From positions 1 to 16,424 of the forward strand of contig JBASCW010000122.1 in NCBI GenBank assembly GCA_049651845.1: a DNA stretch of 16,424 bases. The letters run 5' to 3'. Source of the stretch: RBG-16-66-20 sp049651845. GTDB taxonomy: Bacteria; Pseudomonadota; Gammaproteobacteria; Burkholderiales; SG8-39. Of the stretch, positions 13,836 through 16,424 are shown in pieces (positions within the stretch are counted from its first letter, which is position 1; each line of letters starts with the position of its first letter). The notes beneath the pieces are model-generated. The model was not told where the DNA came from and ran no database searches. It saw nothing but the letters and a program-made list of their open reading frames with translations. Made by a program: the position numbers and the translations under genes.

Positions 13836-14596
13836 ACGGTAACGCCGCCGTCCGCGACGATGACCTGGCCGGTGATGAAGGCCGCCGCCTCCGAGGCGAG
13901 GAACACCGCGATGCCGCCGATGTCGCGCGGCTCGCCCAGGCGCCGCAGGGGCGTCTGCGCTTCGCGCTCGGCGCGGCGCTTCTCGTCCTCCCAGAGCGCT
14001 TTGGCGAAGTCGGTCTTGATGAGTCCCGGCGCGATCGCGTTCACGCGCACGTTCTTCGGCCCCCACTCGGCGGCGAGGCAGCGCACCAGGTGGTGATCGG
14101 CCGCCTTCGATACGGCATAGGCGCCGAGGACCGTGCTCGCGCGCAGGCCGCCGATCGAGCCCACCGTGATGAAGCTGCCGCCGCCGCGCTCGGCCATGCC
14201 GGGCAGCGTGATGCCCGCGAGCCAGAGCACGCTCTTCACGTTGTTGTGGAATACCTTGTCGAAGGCCTCCTCCGGGATCTGCGCGAGCGGCCCGTAATAG
14301 GGATTGGCCGCCGCATTGGCCACGGCGATGTCGACGCGGCCCCATTTGGCGATGGTCTTGTCGTACAGGGCCTGAAGTTCTTCCTTGCGAGAAACATTGC
14401 AGGGCTGCGCGAGCACCTCGAGGCCCTGCTTCTCGAACTCGGCGCGCACCGCCTCGCAGGCCTCGGCCTTGCGGCTGGACACCACGACCCTGCAGCCGGC
14501 CAGCGCCAGCTCCTCGGCGATGGACTTGCCGATGCCCCGCGTGGAGCCGGTGACCAGGGCCACCTTTCCCTTCAGATCAAACAATGACTTGGTCAT
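13832..14596 (-). CDS. SDR-family oxidoreductase (FabG-like)
   Basis: A 254-residue classical SDR, complete. The cofactor motif TGSTRGIG is at 16-23. NAAAN is at 94-98. The catalytic triad is Ser147 (VGSIGG), Tyr160 and Lys164 (YAVSK). The C-terminal region AFITGQVIVADGGVTV is typical of the 3-oxoacyl-ACP reductase-like/DHRS4-like group. R42 after VVVSS suggests NADPH use. The ATG at 14596 has a weak ribosome-binding context. It is the first gene of the operon with the AcuI-like reductase and shares a 128-bp divergent control region with the IclR-type gene. The substrate is unknown, probably a hydroxyacyl or ketone intermediate. Confidence 0.92.
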   Translation of the reverse strand: MTKSLFDLKGKVALVTGSTRGIGKSIAEELALAGCRVVVSSRKAEACEAVRAEFEKQGLEVLAQPCNVSRKEELQALYDKTIAKWGRVDIAVANAAANPYYGPLAQIPEEAFDKVFHNNVKSVLWLAGITLPGMAERGGGSFITVGSIGGLRASTVLGAYAVSKAADHHLVRCLAAEWGPKNVRVNAIAPGLIKTDFAKALWEDEKRRAEREAQTPLRRLGEPRDIGGIAVFLASEAAAFITGQVIVADGGVTV

Positions 14597-14631
14597 GGCA
14601 GTTTCGCTATGTGAATCCCAATATGACTAAG

Positions 14632-14660
14632 TTGACATGCGGAACGCGCGGACGGAATAT
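14632..14660 (+). promoter_or_regulatory. Candidate promoter for the IclR-type regulator
   Basis: A perfect TTGACA lies at 14632-14637. Seventeen bases downstream is GAATAT (14655-14660), a poor -10. It sits in the 128-bp region between the divergent SDR and regulator genes, which must also hold the SDR promoter and probably the regulator's operator. I could not identify a convincing operator palindrome. Confidence 0.35.
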
Positions 14661-14724
14661 CGAAACGCGAAACAGTCCGCTGCTTTTCGAGCTTACCGCC
14701 CGCAGCCCCAATCGAGGAGATGCC

Positions 14725-15549
14725 ATGGGTGCATCAGAACCCGCAGAGTCGCTTTCGCCGCCGACCGGCCCCTACAGCTACGAGCACGAAGGCGACCGCC
14801 AGTTCGCGACCACGCTCGCGCGCGGACTGGAAGTACTGCGCTGCTTCACGCCGCCCGAGCCGATGCTCGGCAACAAGGAGATCTCCGTGCGCACCGGCCT
14901 GCCCAAGCCGACGGTGTCGCGCCTGACCTACACGCTCACCAAGCTCGGCTATCTGCGCCACAACATGCGGCTGGGCAAATACCAGCTCGGCTCCGCGGTG
15001 CTGTCGATCGGCTACCCACTGCTCGCGTCGATGAGCATACGACAGATCGCGCGCCCGTTCATGAAGGAGCTCGCCGACTACACCAACGGCTCGGTGAACA
15101 TGGGCGTCCGCGACCGGCTGTGCATGGTCTACGTGGAATCCTGCCGCAGCGGCAACCTCACGACGCTGCCCGACATCGGCACCTCGGTGCCGATCGCACA
15201 GTCGGTGATGGGGCGAGCGTTCCTCTACGCCTGCACGCCGCCCGAGCGCGAGGCGGTGCTCAACCAGATGAAGGTCAAGGAGCCCGACATGCTGCGCAAG
15301 TACCAGGCCTCGATCACCAAGAGCCTGGAGGACATCCGCACCAAGGGCTTCTGCGTCTCGATCGGCGACCTGCGGCGCGAAGTGCACGCCACCGGCGTGC
15401 CGATGCGGCGCAACGTGGACGGCGAGATCGTCACCTTCAACTGCGGGGTGCCGGCCTTCACGCTGAAGAAGGGCCAGCTCGAGGACGACATCGGCCCGCG
15501 CCTGGTGGCGATGGTGCGCAACATCGAAGCGGCGCTGGGCATGCATTGA
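14725..15549 (+). CDS. IclR-family transcriptional regulator
   Basis: A 274-residue DNA-binding regulator. An N-terminal winged helix-turn-helix covers about residues 27-90 (TTLARGLEVLRCF; ISVRTGLPKPTVSRLTYTL as the recognition region; LGYLRHNMRLGKYQLG as the wing). The rest is the IclR effector domain, ending GQLEDDIGPRLVAMVRNIEA. ATG 14725 is chosen over in-frame starts from 14584 because GAGGAG stands just upstream and residues before it are not protein-like. Family members bind small aromatic or organic acids. The gene is divergent from the SDR-AcuI operon, so control of that operon and of itself is the simplest model. The O-methyltransferase gene follows after 6 nt. Confidence 0.93.
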   Translation: MGASEPAESLSPPTGPYSYEHEGDRQFATTLARGLEVLRCFTPPEPMLGNKEISVRTGLPKPTVSRLTYTLTKLGYLRHNMRLGKYQLGSAVLSIGYPLLASMSIRQIARPFMKELADYTNGSVNMGVRDRLCMVYVESCRSGNLTTLPDIGTSVPIAQSVMGRAFLYACTPPEREAVLNQMKVKEPDMLRKYQASITKSLEDIRTKGFCVSIGDLRREVHATGVPMRRNVDGEIVTFNCGVPAFTLKKGQLEDDIGPRLVAMVRNIEAALGMH

Positions 15550-15555
15550 GCGCCG

Positions 15556-16377
15556 ATGCTGTTGCGGGTCCTCAGGGATATCTTCGCCCGCACGCCACCG
15601 CCGCCCGGACCGCGCCGGGACGAGAAGACCTGCGACCGGCTGCTGCGCAGCCTCGTGGAGCAGGGCAAGTTCGAGGAAGCGCTCGCGGTCTATGACGCGG
15701 TCGTTGCCGAAGGCATCCGGCCTTGCGAGCCGCAATTCGATGCCGCATACCGCGACGCGCTGGCGGCGACCCGCACCTCGCCCTTTCCGTTGCACAGGCG
15801 CTCCCGCTTCCACCAGCTCTATCGCCTGCTGGGCGAGATCCTGCCCCTGAGCGGCGAGGTCGCGGAATGCGGCTGCTTCCGGGGCCTGTCTTCGCATCTC
15901 ATCCTCTCCAGGCTCCGGCGCGCCGATCCCGCCTGCGCCGGCCAGGGCTACCACGTCTTCGATTCCTTCGAGGGCCTGAGCGAGCCGGGGGCCGTGGACC
16001 GGGGCGTGGACGAGAACCCGAGCCTGACGCGCCTGTTCCAGGATGCCCAGCGCGGCTGGTTTGCCGTGCCGCTCGAAGTCGTTCGCCAGGGACTCGGCGA
16101 TTTTCCGGGCGTCAGCTACCACCCCGGCTGGATTCCGGCCTCCTTCGAGGGCCAGCCCGAGCGCCGCTACCGCTTCGTCCACCTGGACCTGGACCTGCAC
16201 GACCCGACGCTCGGCGCGCTCGAGTACTTCTATCCGCGCCTCGTTCCCGGCGCGGTCATCGTCTGCGACGACTATCAGTGGCCCGGCGAGCGCAAGGCGA
16301 TCCACGACTTCTGCGCGCGGCAGGGCATCGACTTCGCGACCACACCGACGGGCCAGGCGGTGCTGCGGCGCGCCTGA
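15556..16377 (+). CDS. TylF/MycF-like SAM-dependent O-methyltransferase with PPR/TPR-like N-terminus
   Basis: A 273-residue protein. The C-terminal part (about 85-270) matches the TylF/MycF family: VAECGCFRG (102-110, SAM glycine loop), HVFDSFEGL (133-141), VHLDLDLHDPTLGALEYFYPRL, and the metal-ligand region VIVCDDYQW (235-242). Characterised members methylate sugar hydroxyls of macrolides. Family members also occur in other glycan or metabolite loci. Residues about 25-60 (LVEQGKFEEALAVYDAVV, then AEGIRP) look like one PPR/TPR helical hairpin. ATG 15556 lies 6 nt after the IclR stop, so it is probably in the same transcript, although no functional link is evident. Confidence 0.85.
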   Translation: MLLRVLRDIFARTPPPPGPRRDEKTCDRLLRSLVEQGKFEEALAVYDAVVAEGIRPCEPQFDAAYRDALAATRTSPFPLHRRSRFHQLYRLLGEILPLSGEVAECGCFRGLSSHLILSRLRRADPACAGQGYHVFDSFEGLSEPGAVDRGVDENPSLTRLFQDAQRGWFAVPLEVVRQGLGDFPGVSYHPGWIPASFEGQPERRYRFVHLDLDLHDPTLGALEYFYPRLVPGAVIVCDDYQWPGERKAIHDFCARQGIDFATTPTGQAVLRRA

Positions 16378-16424
16378 CGGCGGCGGCCCGCGCGCCGCGC
16401 TAGCGGCCGGGCGCGGCCTTCGCC

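Noticed and set aside
14734..16305. A 523-codon minus-strand open frame across the IclR and methyltransferase genes
   Set aside because: It is the mirror of two well-supported genes, without recognisable motifs or ribosome-binding site.
16381..16418. GC-rich self-complementary sequence after the methyltransferase gene as a terminator
   Set aside because: There are GGCC/GCGC repeats, but no defined stem followed by a T-run, so it cannot be called an intrinsic terminator.
16400..16424. Possible C-terminus of a convergent minus-strand gene (AKAAPGR then TAG at 16402-16400)
   Set aside because: Only seven codons are visible before the window edge; composition fits a protein tail, but nothing can be confirmed.

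Overview
The window looks like a piece of a GC-rich proteobacterial chromosome. Base composition, third-position GC and the protein sequences fit a betaproteobacterium, for example a Burkholderiales-like soil or water organism, but this is an inference from style and not from a marker gene. Genes are tightly packed, with many 4-14 nt overlaps, and nearly every product is an oxidoreductase or belongs to acyl-CoA metabolism. I see no rRNA, tRNA or CRISPR array.

Left part (1-1680) is the accessory-looking end. It has the first codons of a probable transposase running off the left edge. Next is a hypothetical protein with an Rx4H (HEPN-like) motif whose N-terminal reading frame is broken. A 105-bp inverted-repeat element with a 27-bp internal period follows, then two overlapping mini-ORFs (one a 30-aa single-TM peptide) and a short REP-like hairpin.

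1681-4359 (minus strand) is an overlapping operon: nu-class/YfcG-like glutathione transferase, short-chain dehydrogenase (SDR), MFS transporter. The MFS gene has no canonical start codon where homology begins. Divergent from it (4402-6417, plus strand) are a DUF898/YjgN-type polytopic membrane protein and a membrane-anchored M48 zinc metallopeptidase.

6414-11210 (minus strand) is the most coherent block. Read 5'->3' it encodes a small iron-sulfur ferredoxin, a cytochrome P450, the large and small chains of a probable heteromeric acyl-CoA dehydrogenase, and a CurA/leukotriene-B4-dehydrogenase-like enone reductase. A GMC-family FAD alcohol dehydrogenase (11272-12846) diverges from it across a 61-bp intergenic region with a good sigma70-like promoter. 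Together they suggest oxidation of a hydrophobic, perhaps alicyclic, branched or terpenoid/steroid side-chain substrate: P450 hydroxylation, alcohol oxidation, alpha,beta-dehydrogenation of the CoA ester and reduction of a conjugated double bond. The substrate cannot be read from the sequence, and no ferredoxin reductase, CoA ligase, hydratase or thiolase is in the window.

12843-14596 (minus strand) is a two-gene operon of a FabG-like SDR and an AcuI/YhdH-type acrylyl-CoA reductase joined by a TTGA start/stop overlap. An IclR-type regulator (14725-15549) diverges from it and is a natural candidate regulator. It is followed after 6 nt by a TylF/MycF-like O-methyltransferase (15556-16377) with an unusual PPR/TPR-like N-terminal segment.
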